DNA of 33,117 nucleotides from Phormidium willei BDU 130791. Lineage in GTDB: Bacteria > Cyanobacteriota > Cyanobacteriia > Cyanobacteriales > Geitlerinemataceae. Shown piece by piece: positions 1-7,355 of this stretch. The notes under the pieces are model-generated. The model had not been told where the DNA came from and ran no database searches. It saw only the letters and a program-made list of their open reading frames with translations. Location of the stretch: positions 1 to 33,117 of the forward strand of contig LSZA01000047.1 of the NCBI GenBank assembly GCA_001637315.1, given 5' to 3'. Every line of letters begins with the position of its first letter. Position 1 is the first letter of the stretch. The translations under genes were made by a program, and so were the position numbers.

Positions 1-199
1 AAGAGGCATAACCCACCCCTAACCCCTCCGGTGGAGGGGATGGCAAGAGGCATAACCCACCCCTAACCCCTCCGGTGGAGGGGATGGCAAGAGGTATAAC
101 CCACCCCTAACCCCTCCGGTGGAGGGGATGGCAAGAGGCAAAAGGGGGGAAGAAGGCAATCGGTATAACTCACCCTTAACCTCTCCGGTGGAGGGGAGA
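1..199. repeat. 44-bp tandem repeat with internal hairpin, three copies plus a decayed fourth
   Basis: Copies start at 1, 45 and 89. Copies 1 and 2 are identical, and copy 3 differs by one base (cataaccc to tataaccc). After a diverged spacer, a decayed copy occupies about 162-199. Each unit contains CCCCTCCGGTGGAGGGG, which folds as a 7-bp stem with a GGT loop. The array touches the window edge and may be longer outside it. Short hairpin repeats of this look are common in filamentous cyanobacteria; I infer a dispersed MITE-like or slippage-driven element. No convincing gene overlaps it. From 200 to 354 I see only noncoding sequence downstream of the leftward gene that ends at 355. Confidence 0.9.
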
Positions 200-354
200 A
201 ATATCTTAGGGCATACTCCTGGGGTCGCCTTCTTTTGGCAAAATGTCTATGGTTTGGGTTACCCGTTTAAGTCGGGGTCACAAAACTACTTTCAAGACGA
301 TATAAAGCTATCACAAAAATCGCTGATTGTCAACTTAAAACCCTGGACTTTTAA

Positions 355-1164
355 TTATCTTAATCGTTCTAAAATGCGTTGAATTGTGGAGGCATCTGGG
401 GCATCTGGACGGAGGGATAAATAGCGTTCTAAGTCTTGTGTGGCGGCGATCGCACGACCGGATTGGTAGTAAATTAAACCGCGATCGCGTAACTCTAACA
501 CCGCATTAGGTGCTAACAACAAAATCCGTTCAATGGCGGCGAGTGCCTGACTCATCTCTTGCTGAGAAATATAGACCGCCTTCAGGTTCATCAACATCCG
601 TACCAAGATATCCCGAGCGGTGACGGGTTCGAGAAACTCGGGCTGAAGCGTCACGGGTTTACCATAAATTTCGCTCAGTCGTCGTTCACAATCAGCAGGA
701 AATAAAATTTCTCCAGCATTAAAGGCATCGACAAAAATACCGGCATCTTCAAAATCTGGACGAATCAGAAAATGTCCCGGCATTCCAATGCCCACCATGG
801 GAAAATCCAGTCGCTTGGCGAGTTCTAAATAGACCACCGACAAACTAATGGGAATGCCAACGCGACGCTCTAATACATCATTGAGAAAGCTATTTTTCGG
901 GTCGTAGTAATCATCGGTATTGCCGCGAAACTTGAGAGTTTCAAATAAATACTCATTTAAAGCATTGATGACGCGCAACGGATAGCGTTCCTGGGGCAGA
1001 TTTTTGGCGACTTCAGCGGCATGGTGGTCTAAGCGTTGGCAATAGTGGTCAATATCTAACTCAGGATACTCCTCTAAGGCAATACAGAGGGCCGCTTTGC
1101 CTAAGTCGATGGGATTCTGATTGATTTCTTGATAAAATCGCTGCCGAGATTGAGAAAATTCCAT
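355..1164 (-). CDS. SirB1-family transglutaminase-like protein with TPR tail
   Basis: A 269-residue protein. The N-terminal two thirds match the SirB1/transglutaminase-like family: the stretch NSFLNDVLERRVGIPISLSV, then VGIGMPGHFLIRP and FVDAFNAGEIL, carry the conserved blocks of that fold. The last third (about residues 190-269) is helical and TPR-like, with alternating RILLLAPNA and RYLSLRPDAP units. The family is widespread in bacteria; its biochemical role is not established and no protease activity should be assumed. The start is ATG. It lies 26 bp downstream of the alpha/beta hydrolase gene on the same strand, so the two may be co-transcribed. Confidence 0.85.
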   Translation of the reverse strand: MEFSQSRQRFYQEINQNPIDLGKAALCIALEEYPELDIDHYCQRLDHHAAEVAKNLPQERYPLRVINALNEYLFETLKFRGNTDDYYDPKNSFLNDVLERRVGIPISLSVVYLELAKRLDFPMVGIGMPGHFLIRPDFEDAGIFVDAFNAGEILFPADCERRLSEIYGKPVTLQPEFLEPVTARDILVRMLMNLKAVYISQQEMSQALAAIERILLLAPNAVLELRDRGLIYYQSGRAIAATQDLERYLSLRPDAPDASTIQRILERLR

Positions 1165-1190
1165 AGTATTAAAGATTTATGGTTGATGTT

Positions 1191-2039
1191 CTATGGCTGT
1201 TGTTTTAAGAACCTCAGCAACGTTTCAATAAACGGAGTGGGTTCAACTAAAAATGCCCAATGATTGCCGGGAACGTCACAAACTTGGAGATGTTTAAGAT
1301 AGCGATAATAGGGGTTCAGTTGCCATTGAGTGCGATTGAGGCCCCCCTCGGGCTTAATCAACAAGGTTGGAACCGTCAAGGGTTCGGTTAAACCATCGAC
1401 AACCATGACATCTTCAAAAATGCCATCTCGGGCCGCTGTCGTGAATTTACTACCCCAGGTTCCATCGGCCTTTTGTTCGAGGCTGTCTTCAAAAACCTGT
1501 TGTTGATGGTCACTCCAACCGCGATATTGTTTGAGGGTTTTCGCTTGGACAACGGCGGCTTCATGGGAGGGAAAGGGTCCCATAGCTTGTAGGAAGGGTA
1601 ACACGCGGTAGAGCAGGGGAAAGGTCACGCGTGACCATTTGGGAATTTTGCCGATAAAGAAAGGATCGACGAGAATGGCACTGCGGAACTGCTGGGGATG
1701 CTGACGCATCCAGATGGGGACGACTTTTCCAGTCCAGGAATGACCGAGGATATGGGCAGATTCATAACCGAGGTGCCTCAGAAGGACCTGTAAATCGCTG
1801 ATAATGGTCTGACAGTCATAGCCTTGAGGGGGTTTGCTGCTGTCACCATGACCCCGTAAGTCGGGGGCGATCGCCCGGAAACCCGCCGCCGCTAAAGCCT
1901 CCCCCACCGGTTGCCAAACTCCGGCATGATCGGCGAGGCCATGCAGTAATAGGATCGGTTCTCCTGTCGCTGCACCCCAGTCAAGATAAGACAGGTGCAG
2001 ATCGCTTGCAGACAGTGGCAGGGTGTGACGGATAGCCAT
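1191..2039 (-). CDS. alpha/beta-fold hydrolase
   Basis: A 282-residue single-domain hydrolase. Visible motifs are the oxyanion strand LLLHGLADH (about 30-38), the PDLRGHGDS loop (about 59-67) and the nucleophile elbow GHSWTG with Ser101. The probable catalytic His is in VPGNHWAF near the C-terminus. The acid residue is less obvious, perhaps the Glu in LLIKPEGG. I start at the ATG at 2039 (MAIRHTL); a TTG two codons upstream is possible. No signal peptide or membrane segment is seen, so it is probably cytoplasmic. The substrate cannot be told from sequence. It is divergent from the SDR gene, with 75 bp between the starts, so the promoters must sit back to back there. Confidence 0.85.
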   Translation of the reverse strand: MAIRHTLPLSASDLHLSYLDWGAATGEPILLLHGLADHAGVWQPVGEALAAAGFRAIAPDLRGHGDSSKPPQGYDCQTIISDLQVLLRHLGYESAHILGHSWTGKVVPIWMRQHPQQFRSAILVDPFFIGKIPKWSRVTFPLLYRVLPFLQAMGPFPSHEAAVVQAKTLKQYRGWSDHQQQVFEDSLEQKADGTWGSKFTTAARDGIFEDVMVVDGLTEPLTVPTLLIKPEGGLNRTQWQLNPYYRYLKHLQVCDVPGNHWAFLVEPTPFIETLLRFLKQQP

Positions 2040-2114
2040 AGGCAAAGGAAATCAAAGAGCAGTGATAGCATGAGACGAGTAGTGCCATCACATCGTCGTT
2101 AGATTGGAAGGGTT

Positions 2115-2885
2115 ATGGATTCTGTTAAGGATAAAATCGTTCTCGTCACTGGGGCAAGTAGTGGGATTGGCACCGCTTGTGCCAAACGCTTTGCTGAAGC
2201 CGGGGCCAGGTTGATTGTAGCAGCCCGTCGCGGCGATCGCCTCAAGGCCTTGGCCAGCGATCTGCATCGTCATTGGGGAACAGCGGTTCATTGTCTCAGC
2301 TTAGATGTCCGCGATCGCCACGCCGTGATGAGTCAGTTAACGCAACTTCCCGCTGACTGGCAAGCTGTTGATATTCTCGTCAATAATGCCGGACTGAGTC
2401 GAGGCCTCGATAAACTGCAAGAGGGCGATCTCGACGACTGGGAGGAAATGATTGATGCTAACGTCAAGGGATTGTTATATGTGACGCGGGCCATTGTTCC
2501 GGGTATGGTTGAACGCCAGCGAGGACATATCCTCAACATCGGGTCTATCGCCGGCCGTCACGCCTATCCACGGGGTAATGTCTATTGTGCCTCGAAAGCG
2601 GCGGTGCGAGCGATTACTCAAGGCTTAAAACAGGATTTGTTGGGAACGCCGATTCGCGTCAGTGAAATTGATCCCGGCTTGGTGGAAACGGAGTTTAGTG
2701 AGGTTCGCTTCCACGGCGATCGCCAACGGGCCAGTGAAACCTATCGTGGCTTAACCCCCCTCACCGGCGAGGATATTGCCGATCTCGTCTGGTTTTGTGC
2801 CACCCGTCCGCTTCATGTCAACATTAGTGAAATGTTAGTGGTTCCTACGGATCAAGCCACAGCCACCCAAGTCTATCGCCGTTAA
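2115..2885 (+). CDS. SDR-family oxidoreductase, YdfG-like (NADP-dependent 3-hydroxy acid dehydrogenase type)
   Basis: A classical short-chain dehydrogenase of 256 residues. The nucleotide-binding TGASSGIG is at 12-19, with AARR after strand 2 (Arg pair typical of NADP use). NNAG follows, then the catalytic Ser in LNIGSIAG and the YCASK motif. The segment DPGLVETEFSEVRFHGD closely resembles the YdfG group, which oxidises serine, allo-threonine and 3-hydroxy acids, so that activity is the best guess by family. Start ATG with GGAAGG just upstream. Cytoplasmic. Confidence 0.88.
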   Translation: MDSVKDKIVLVTGASSGIGTACAKRFAEAGARLIVAARRGDRLKALASDLHRHWGTAVHCLSLDVRDRHAVMSQLTQLPADWQAVDILVNNAGLSRGLDKLQEGDLDDWEEMIDANVKGLLYVTRAIVPGMVERQRGHILNIGSIAGRHAYPRGNVYCASKAAVRAITQGLKQDLLGTPIRVSEIDPGLVETEFSEVRFHGDRQRASETYRGLTPLTGEDIADLVWFCATRPLHVNISEMLVVPTDQATATQVYRR

Positions 2886-2981
2886 GTCTGCTTGACGTCA
2901 GCTTGAACAAGAATAGCGACGCATTCCTCCACCTCACGGGACGCAGGTGGGGAAGCATTCATGATAAAGAAATCATAATTA

Positions 2982-3061
2982 TTGTGGCTAAACTTGTATT
3001 TTAGACCACAAAGGAGGATGCAGTTGATACAATGCCAAGCTGCATCCGTCTTAAAATGTAA
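2982..3061 (+). promoter_or_regulatory. glpK leader: inverted repeat, sequestered Shine-Dalgarno and short uORF
   Basis: Three elements lie in 80 bases. An imperfect inverted repeat TTGTGGCTAAA (2982-2992) / TTTAGACCACAA (3000-3011) could be an operator. A perfect AAGGAGG (3011-3017) follows. GGATGCAG (3016-3023) pairs with CTGCATCC (3040-3047), so a hairpin could mask that SD. The SD does not serve the glpK ATG at 3075. Its possible users are a TTG at 3024 in frame with glpK, or a nine-codon ORF at 3032-3061 (MPSCIRLKM). This arrangement suggests translational control; the effect is inference. Confidence 0.45.
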
Positions 3062-3074
3062 GAATATACTGACT

Positions 3075-4574
3075 ATGACAAACGATAAACGATACGTTCT
3101 GGCCCTGGATTTAGGAACCACGGGAAACCGCGCGATTCTCTTTGATCGTGATGGTGAAGTGGTTGGCCAATCCTACAAAGAATTAAAACAGTACTATCCT
3201 GAACCGGGTTGGTTGGAACATGATGCCATCGAAATTTGGCAAGATACTCTCGGCTGTGCTGAAGATGTTTTAGATGATGCTAATGTCACGGCGAAGGAGA
3301 TTGCAGCCATTGGGTTAACGGTCCAGCGAGAAACCTGTTTGCTTTGGGATAAAAATACAGGGCGGCCGCTTCATAAAGCCATTGTTTGGCAAGATCGTCG
3401 CACGGCGCCTCTGTGCAATGCTCTGCGTCGTCAAGGGAAAGCGGAGTTAATTCAAGAACGGACGGGATTGGTTCTTGATTCCTATTTTTCAGCGACGAAA
3501 TTAGTCTGGCTCCTCGATTGGGTGCGAGAACGTCGTCCTCAAATTGACTTTGAGAATGTCATTGCCGGTACGATTGATTCTTGGGTATTGTGGAATTTGA
3601 CGAATCGCCAGGTTCATGCAACCGATAGCAGTAATGCCAGCCGGACGATGTTGATGAACTTGGAACGGGGAGATTGGGATGAGGATTTGCTGAATTTGTT
3701 TGGTATTTCTCCTCATATGATGCCGGAGATTAAACCCAGTTTAGGGGAGTTTGGGACGACGGATTTATTCGGCGATGAGATTCCGATTATGGCCATTTTT
3801 GGCGATCAGCAGGCGGCGTTGTTTGCGCATGGCTGCGATCGCCCTGGGTTGTTGAAATGTACTTACGGAACGGGCTGTTTCCTGATTGCACAGGCGGGAG
3901 AAGAGGTGGCGCGATCGCAAAATCAACTCCTCTCCACGATCGCCTGGAGTCAGGGAAATCGCTCTCACTACGCAATGGAAGGAGCGATGTTTACGGCGGG
4001 AGCTTGTATTCAATGGCTACGAGATGGCTTGCAACTGATCGCCAGTGCAGCGGAAACGGAAAATCTGGCCCGACAAGCTCAGGGAAACAATGGGGTTTAT
4101 TTTGTGCCAGCTTTGAGTGGGTTGGGCGCGCCTCACTGGGATATGAATGCGCGGGGATCGTTCCAGGGAATTACCGGCGGGGTACGTGGTGAGCATATGG
4201 TGCGAGCCGTCTTGGAGGCGATCGCCTATCAAGTTAAAGAAGTCGTCGATGCGATGAATCGTGATTGTGAGGATGTTGTCACACGGCTCAAAGTCGATGG
4301 CGGCGCTTCGCAAAATGACTTCTTGATGCAGTTCCAGGCGGATTTACTGGGGATTCCCGTAGAACGGCCCAAAATTCTCGATGCAACGGCTCAAGGCGCG
4401 GCCTTTGGGGCTGGATTAGTCAGTGGATTTTATGATAGTTATGAACGCCTGATCGGACGACGACAAATTGATCAAGTGTTTGAACCGAGTGAACATGCGC
4501 CCCAAGTCCAAGAACAGTATAAAACTTGGCTCAGGGCTGTTGAACGGGCGAAACATTGGATTGAGTCGGAGTGA
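3075..4574 (+). CDS. glpK: glycerol kinase
   Basis: Phosphorylates glycerol to glycerol 3-phosphate with ATP (FGGY carbohydrate kinase). The 499-residue length fits the family. Motifs visible: LALDLGTTGNRAILFD at the N-terminus (phosphate loop 1), TVQRETCLLWD, WQDRR, and FGDQQAALFAHGC carrying the catalytic Asp. C-terminal FGGY signatures GLGAPHWD and VDGGASQNDFLMQFQAD are also present. I chose the ATG at 3075 (MTNDKRYVLAL) because GlpK proteins begin a few residues before LALDLGTT. The frame is open upstream to 2982 and a TTG at 3024 with a strong SD would add 17 residues. A terminator hairpin follows the stop. Confidence 0.95.
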   Translation: MTNDKRYVLALDLGTTGNRAILFDRDGEVVGQSYKELKQYYPEPGWLEHDAIEIWQDTLGCAEDVLDDANVTAKEIAAIGLTVQRETCLLWDKNTGRPLHKAIVWQDRRTAPLCNALRRQGKAELIQERTGLVLDSYFSATKLVWLLDWVRERRPQIDFENVIAGTIDSWVLWNLTNRQVHATDSSNASRTMLMNLERGDWDEDLLNLFGISPHMMPEIKPSLGEFGTTDLFGDEIPIMAIFGDQQAALFAHGCDRPGLLKCTYGTGCFLIAQAGEEVARSQNQLLSTIAWSQGNRSHYAMEGAMFTAGACIQWLRDGLQLIASAAETENLARQAQGNNGVYFVPALSGLGAPHWDMNARGSFQGITGGVRGEHMVRAVLEAIAYQVKEVVDAMNRDCEDVVTRLKVDGGASQNDFLMQFQADLLGIPVERPKILDATAQGAAFGAGLVSGFYDSYERLIGRRQIDQVFEPSEHAPQVQEQYKTWLRAVERAKHWIESE

Positions 4575-4666
4575 CATTTGAGAACCACACTCGAAAGGGT
4601 TTAGGTTTCATAAACGTCCTGGTTCTTCTAACTGAAACGATCAACTCCGTTACCTCAGCGTTAAAT

Positions 4667-4702
4667 AAGCCTAGAACAGGACTTGACCCCTGTTCTAGGC
4701 TT
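4667..4702. terminator. bidirectional terminator-like hairpin between glpK and the DUF1830 gene
   Basis: A perfect 14-bp stem, AAGCCTAGAACAGG (4667-4680) / CCTGTTCTAGGCTT (4689-4702), with an 8-base loop. It lies between two convergent genes (stops at 4574 and 4735). No long T run follows on either strand, so intrinsic termination may be partial. Confidence 0.75.
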
Positions 4703-4734
4703 GATTGTTAATCAGTTTTGTGAATTTCAACGAT

Positions 4735-5016
4735 TTACGCCTGTTCTTCGACTGGGGTAATTTGCAGGCGATCGCAGCCAATAGAATCTGCCAGTACCGC
4801 ACTGGCCATCGCACCACTATAGACTTCAAGCTGTCCTTGTTCGTAGGCTTCAAAAATCAATCGTTGTCCAGGAAAGACAACCCGCTCAAAATACCAGTTG
4901 GGGATGTTAGAAATGCGGACGACTTGAACTTTTCCTGTTCGATTCGTGTAATAGCAGAGAATGGGGGTCTCTTTAAGAGTTGCCACATTCGGAGTAGAAG
5001 TCATTGCAATGGTCAT
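4735..5016 (-). CDS. DUF1830 domain-containing protein
   Basis: A 93-residue protein of the cyanobacterial DUF1830 family. The diagnostic stretch ILCYYTNRTGKVQVVRI is near residues 19-35, followed by FERVVFPGQRLIFEA and LEVYSG. The function of the family is unknown. The C-terminus is acidic (VEEQA). There is no signal peptide or membrane segment. The ATG at 5016 is used; an ATG four codons in (MTSTPN) is an alternative. It ends facing glpK, with a shared terminator hairpin between them. Confidence 0.85.
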   Translation of the reverse strand: MTIAMTSTPNVATLKETPILCYYTNRTGKVQVVRISNIPNWYFERVVFPGQRLIFEAYEQGQLEVYSGAMASAVLADSIGCDRLQITPVEEQA

Positions 5017-5083
5017 TGTTATTATCTAGCAGATTTATAGGGGAATGGCGTTCGATTCAGAGTTTATCAAACGTTTCAGTGAC

Positions 5084-5105
5084 GCCGAGTGGCCGCCGAG
5101 TGGCC
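5084..5105. repeat. 11-bp tandem duplication
   Basis: GCCGAGTGGCC occurs twice head to tail (5084-5094 and 5095-5105) in the noncoding stretch 5017-5284. The rest of that stretch holds no supported gene. Confidence 0.8.
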
Positions 5106-5238
5106 ATCGCCTTGTGAATCATCAGTTTGTTAACATACCCCCCATTTTAACGGGGATCAGCTTATCTCGCCATGTTCATTAAACCCCAATCCCTTGGGAT
5201 CACACATCTACCTTAAGGGTGAACTTGGCTCATACCGG

Positions 5239-5268
5239 GAATTTAAGGCGATCGCTCCCCTTAAATTC
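5239..5268 (-). terminator. hairpin after the orphan gene, HIP1-like sequence in its loop
   Basis: GAATTTAAGG (5239-5248) pairs perfectly with CCTTAAATTC (5259-5268). The 10-base loop contains CGATCGC. It lies 16 bp beyond the stop of the leftward gene ending at 5285, so a terminator or 3' stabilising role is plausible. There is no clear U-tract. Confidence 0.45.
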
Positions 5269-5284
5269 TCCGGCGGTAATTGTC

Positions 5285-5533
5285 TTACAGTTCTCCTGGA
5301 CTCTCTGGGGCGATCGCTTCTCCCGGAGAGGGTCGCAAATCGTCAAAATTGAGGAGATCGCTAAAATTTTTCAGGGTAATTCCTTTATTTTGAGCCGCCT
5401 CTTGTAATGCCGCCATAAAGCGCTCAGAATCCGAACCATAGCCACAGTGTTGGCTGGCGGCGTCTAGTCCTTCTTTCGCGTTGGCTTGAGCGCAATTGAG
5501 TAAATCTATGCCCGTTAGAGGGGTCGATTCCAT
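5285..5533 (-). CDS. small hypothetical protein
   Basis: An 82-residue acidic protein starting MESTPLTGIDLLNCAQANAK. I do not recognise a family. It looks mostly helical and soluble, with two Cys (in LLNCAQ and SQHCGYG) and a Pro/Glu-rich C-terminus (SPGEAIAPESPGEL). The start is decided by the sequence: CAGGAG sits 8 bases before the ATG at 5533, while the longer frame would begin at a TTG inside the leader. The clear SD and a hairpin after the stop support a real gene. Function unknown. Confidence 0.7.
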   Translation of the reverse strand: MESTPLTGIDLLNCAQANAKEGLDAASQHCGYGSDSERFMAALQEAAQNKGITLKNFSDLLNFDDLRPSPGEAIAPESPGEL

Positions 5534-5678
5534 AATTAAAACTCCTGAAATCAATATCTTCTCTAGGCTATCGCAATTGAGAACACCGGAACGGGGAAGG
5601 AAATAGGGAACCGGGCCAGCTTTTGCTGTCTTTGAGCAAAATTTGCCATAATTCTTCTTGGAGTTTCAATCGCATCTG

Positions 5679-6062
5679 ATGAATCAACGTCCCGACACCC
5701 AGCCCGCCAAGAATGTTCTAGGACAACGGCTTGAACTGTGTTGTTCAGCCCCCCGTACCGGTTTCTATCGCGATGGCTTCTGTCACACCGGCCCCCAAGA
5801 CTTTGGCCGTCATGTCGTCTGCGCCCAAGTCACCGAAGAATTTCTCGCTTATACCAAAAACCTTGGCAACGATTTGAGTACTCCCGTCCCCGCCTACCAG
5901 TTTCCAGGCTTAAAACCCGGCGATCGCTGGTGTCTCTGTGCCTCTCGCTGGCAAGAAGCCATTCGTGCCGGGGTCGCGCCTCCAATCGTCCTCGCAGCGA
6001 CCCATGAGACCGTCCTAGAGACGATTCCCCTGGACGTCCTGCAAGAATACGCCATTGACTGA
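5679..6062 (+). CDS. DUF2237 family protein
   Basis: A 127-residue protein from the ATG at 5679 (MNQRPDTQPAKN). It matches DUF2237 throughout: NVLGQRLELCC, TGFYRDGFCHTGPQDFG, the conserved block from KNLGNDLSTPVP to FPGLKPGDRWCLC, and a C-terminal IVLAATHETVLE. Several invariant Cys and His residues suggest metal binding, but this is inference and the family has no assigned function. The frame is open upstream to a TTG at 5658, which is less likely because the homologous part begins at NVLG. It ends 23 bp before the stop of the convergent HAD gene. Confidence 0.85.
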   Translation: MNQRPDTQPAKNVLGQRLELCCSAPRTGFYRDGFCHTGPQDFGRHVVCAQVTEEFLAYTKNLGNDLSTPVPAYQFPGLKPGDRWCLCASRWQEAIRAGVAPPIVLAATHETVLETIPLDVLQEYAID

Positions 6063-6085
6063 AGATTGGCCGCGAACACGGCCCA

Positions 6086-6787
6086 TTAGGGGGCGATCGC
6101 CCCTAACTTCCCTTGAACCTGATGCCAGCGAATCCCATCGAGTCCCGGTAAGATCCAATCCGCCGCCCCCACCTGGGCCGCATCCCCGAGGCCAACCACG
6201 CGCATTTGGGCGGCCCGGGCCGCTTCAACCCCCGACTCAGCATCCTCAAACACCACACAGTCTTCGGGACCTAACCCTAACTGCTGTGCTGCGTAGAGAA
6301 AGACATCGGGGGCCGGCTTGGGGCGATCGACATCATAGACATTGGTAATAATATCGATGTCCGAGGCAATGCCTAACTTTTCAATCACCACATAGACATT
6401 TTGGCTAGCCGAAGCCACCGCCGTTTTGATTCCCGCCTTCCGCACATCATCGAGAAACGGCCGCACCCCTGGGAGGAGATAATCGGCCGTCATCGTTTCG
6501 ATGAAACTACGGAAATAGCGATTTTTGCGATCGAGCAATTCCTGAATTTTCGACTCGGGTAAAACACGGCCTTGCAACATTCGTAGTAGGGAATCGCGCC
6601 GCGAGAGTCCCCGCAAGGCTTCATTGGCTTGACGGTTGAAGGGAATTCCCTCCTCATCAGCCAGTCGTTGCCAGGTTTGGTAGTGAAACTCAATGGTGTC
6701 CGTTAGCACACCATCCATATCAAAAATCACACCCCGTAGTGGACGACAATTGACCGGGGAGAGAGCATCAGAACGAGAGCGGGTCAT
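6086..6787 (-). CDS. HAD-superfamily hydrolase, beta-phosphoglucomutase-like
   Basis: A 233-residue HAD enzyme with a helical cap. FDMDGVLTDT carries the nucleophile Asp23 and acid/base Asp25. Motif II is TAVASAS, motif III the Lys of RPKPAPDVF, and motif IV VFEDAESGVEAARAA. The cap and the GLSRRDSLL segment fit the beta-phosphoglucomutase subgroup, which interconverts beta-glucose 1-phosphate and 6-phosphate; a sugar-phosphate phosphatase is also possible. I chose the ATG at 6787 (MTRSRSD); the frame extends upstream to a GTG at 6862 with a sequence unlike the family. Cytoplasmic. Confidence 0.85.
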   Translation of the reverse strand: MTRSRSDALSPVNCRPLRGVIFDMDGVLTDTIEFHYQTWQRLADEEGIPFNRQANEALRGLSRRDSLLRMLQGRVLPESKIQELLDRKNRYFRSFIETMTADYLLPGVRPFLDDVRKAGIKTAVASASQNVYVVIEKLGIASDIDIITNVYDVDRPKPAPDVFLYAAQQLGLGPEDCVVFEDAESGVEAARAAQMRVVGLGDAAQVGAADWILPGLDGIRWHQVQGKLGAIAP

Positions 6788-6888
6788 AATCAGGGCCTTG
6801 ACTGGGATTAATAGCAGTTGAGAGTTGAAACATCGCGAAGGAAGATCGCGACTGGACACCACGAATGGAGACTTGGCCGTGGGGAGAC

Positions 6889-7326
6889 CTATTTTCCATC
6901 CTGTTTATTGAGCTTTTGGTTTAACTCCCGAGTCCGGCGAGAGAGCAGACGAATGATATTGATAGCAATGCCGGGGGTTTCGTCAATGGCATCATAAAGC
7001 TGCTGTTGTGTCAGCATCAAACATTCACAAGGTTCACAGGTGGTGACTGATGCCGAACGCGGTTCAGCATCAAACAGAGACATTTCACCAAAACAAGCAC
7101 CTTGAGGCAAATTCGCTAAGTCCTGGTCACCAATGTGAATGCGGACGACTCCCGAGACCAGGATATACAGCGATCGCCCCTCTTGTCCTTCCGTAAAAAT
7201 GGTGTGATTACTCGGGAAGGATAACTCATCCATTACCGAAGCTAGACGTACCAGAAAATCGTCCCGTAACTCCTTGAAGATGGGAACACCTCGCACAAAC
7301 AACAAGCGATCGACACTGGTTAACAT
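6889..7326 (-). CDS. stand-alone cyclic nucleotide-binding domain protein
   Basis: A 145-residue protein that is almost entirely one Crp-type cNMP-binding domain. The phosphate-binding cassette is FGEMSLFDAEPRSAS, with Glu81 and Arg90 in the positions that hold the ribose and cyclic phosphate. There is no DNA-binding helix-turn-helix, since the protein ends after the C-helix (RTRELNQKLNKQDGK), so it is not a transcription factor by itself. It starts 29 bp after the stop of the large transporter-like gene and is surely in its operon. In related proteins the cNMP domain can be fused to the transporter; here it appears to be split off. It probably acts as a cAMP sensor subunit; that role is inferred. 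Confidence 0.88.
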   Translation of the reverse strand: MLTSVDRLLFVRGVPIFKELRDDFLVRLASVMDELSFPSNHTIFTEGQEGRSLYILVSGVVRIHIGDQDLANLPQGACFGEMSLFDAEPRSASVTTCEPCECLMLTQQQLYDAIDETPGIAINIIRLLSRRTRELNQKLNKQDGK

Positions 7327-7355
7327 GGGGGATTAGAACACGAGGGTACTTGAGA

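Noticed and set aside
1-199. CRISPR array
   Set aside because: The repeats are directly adjacent with no variable spacers, and no cas genes are in the window.
119-382. 87-codon rightward ORF over the repeat array
   Set aside because: It is composed of repeat sequence and the 3' flank of the SirB1-type gene, with no SD or recognisable protein.
3501-4313. Several overlapping antisense ORFs inside glpK
   Set aside because: They are shadows of the glpK frame, with no start signals or known motifs.
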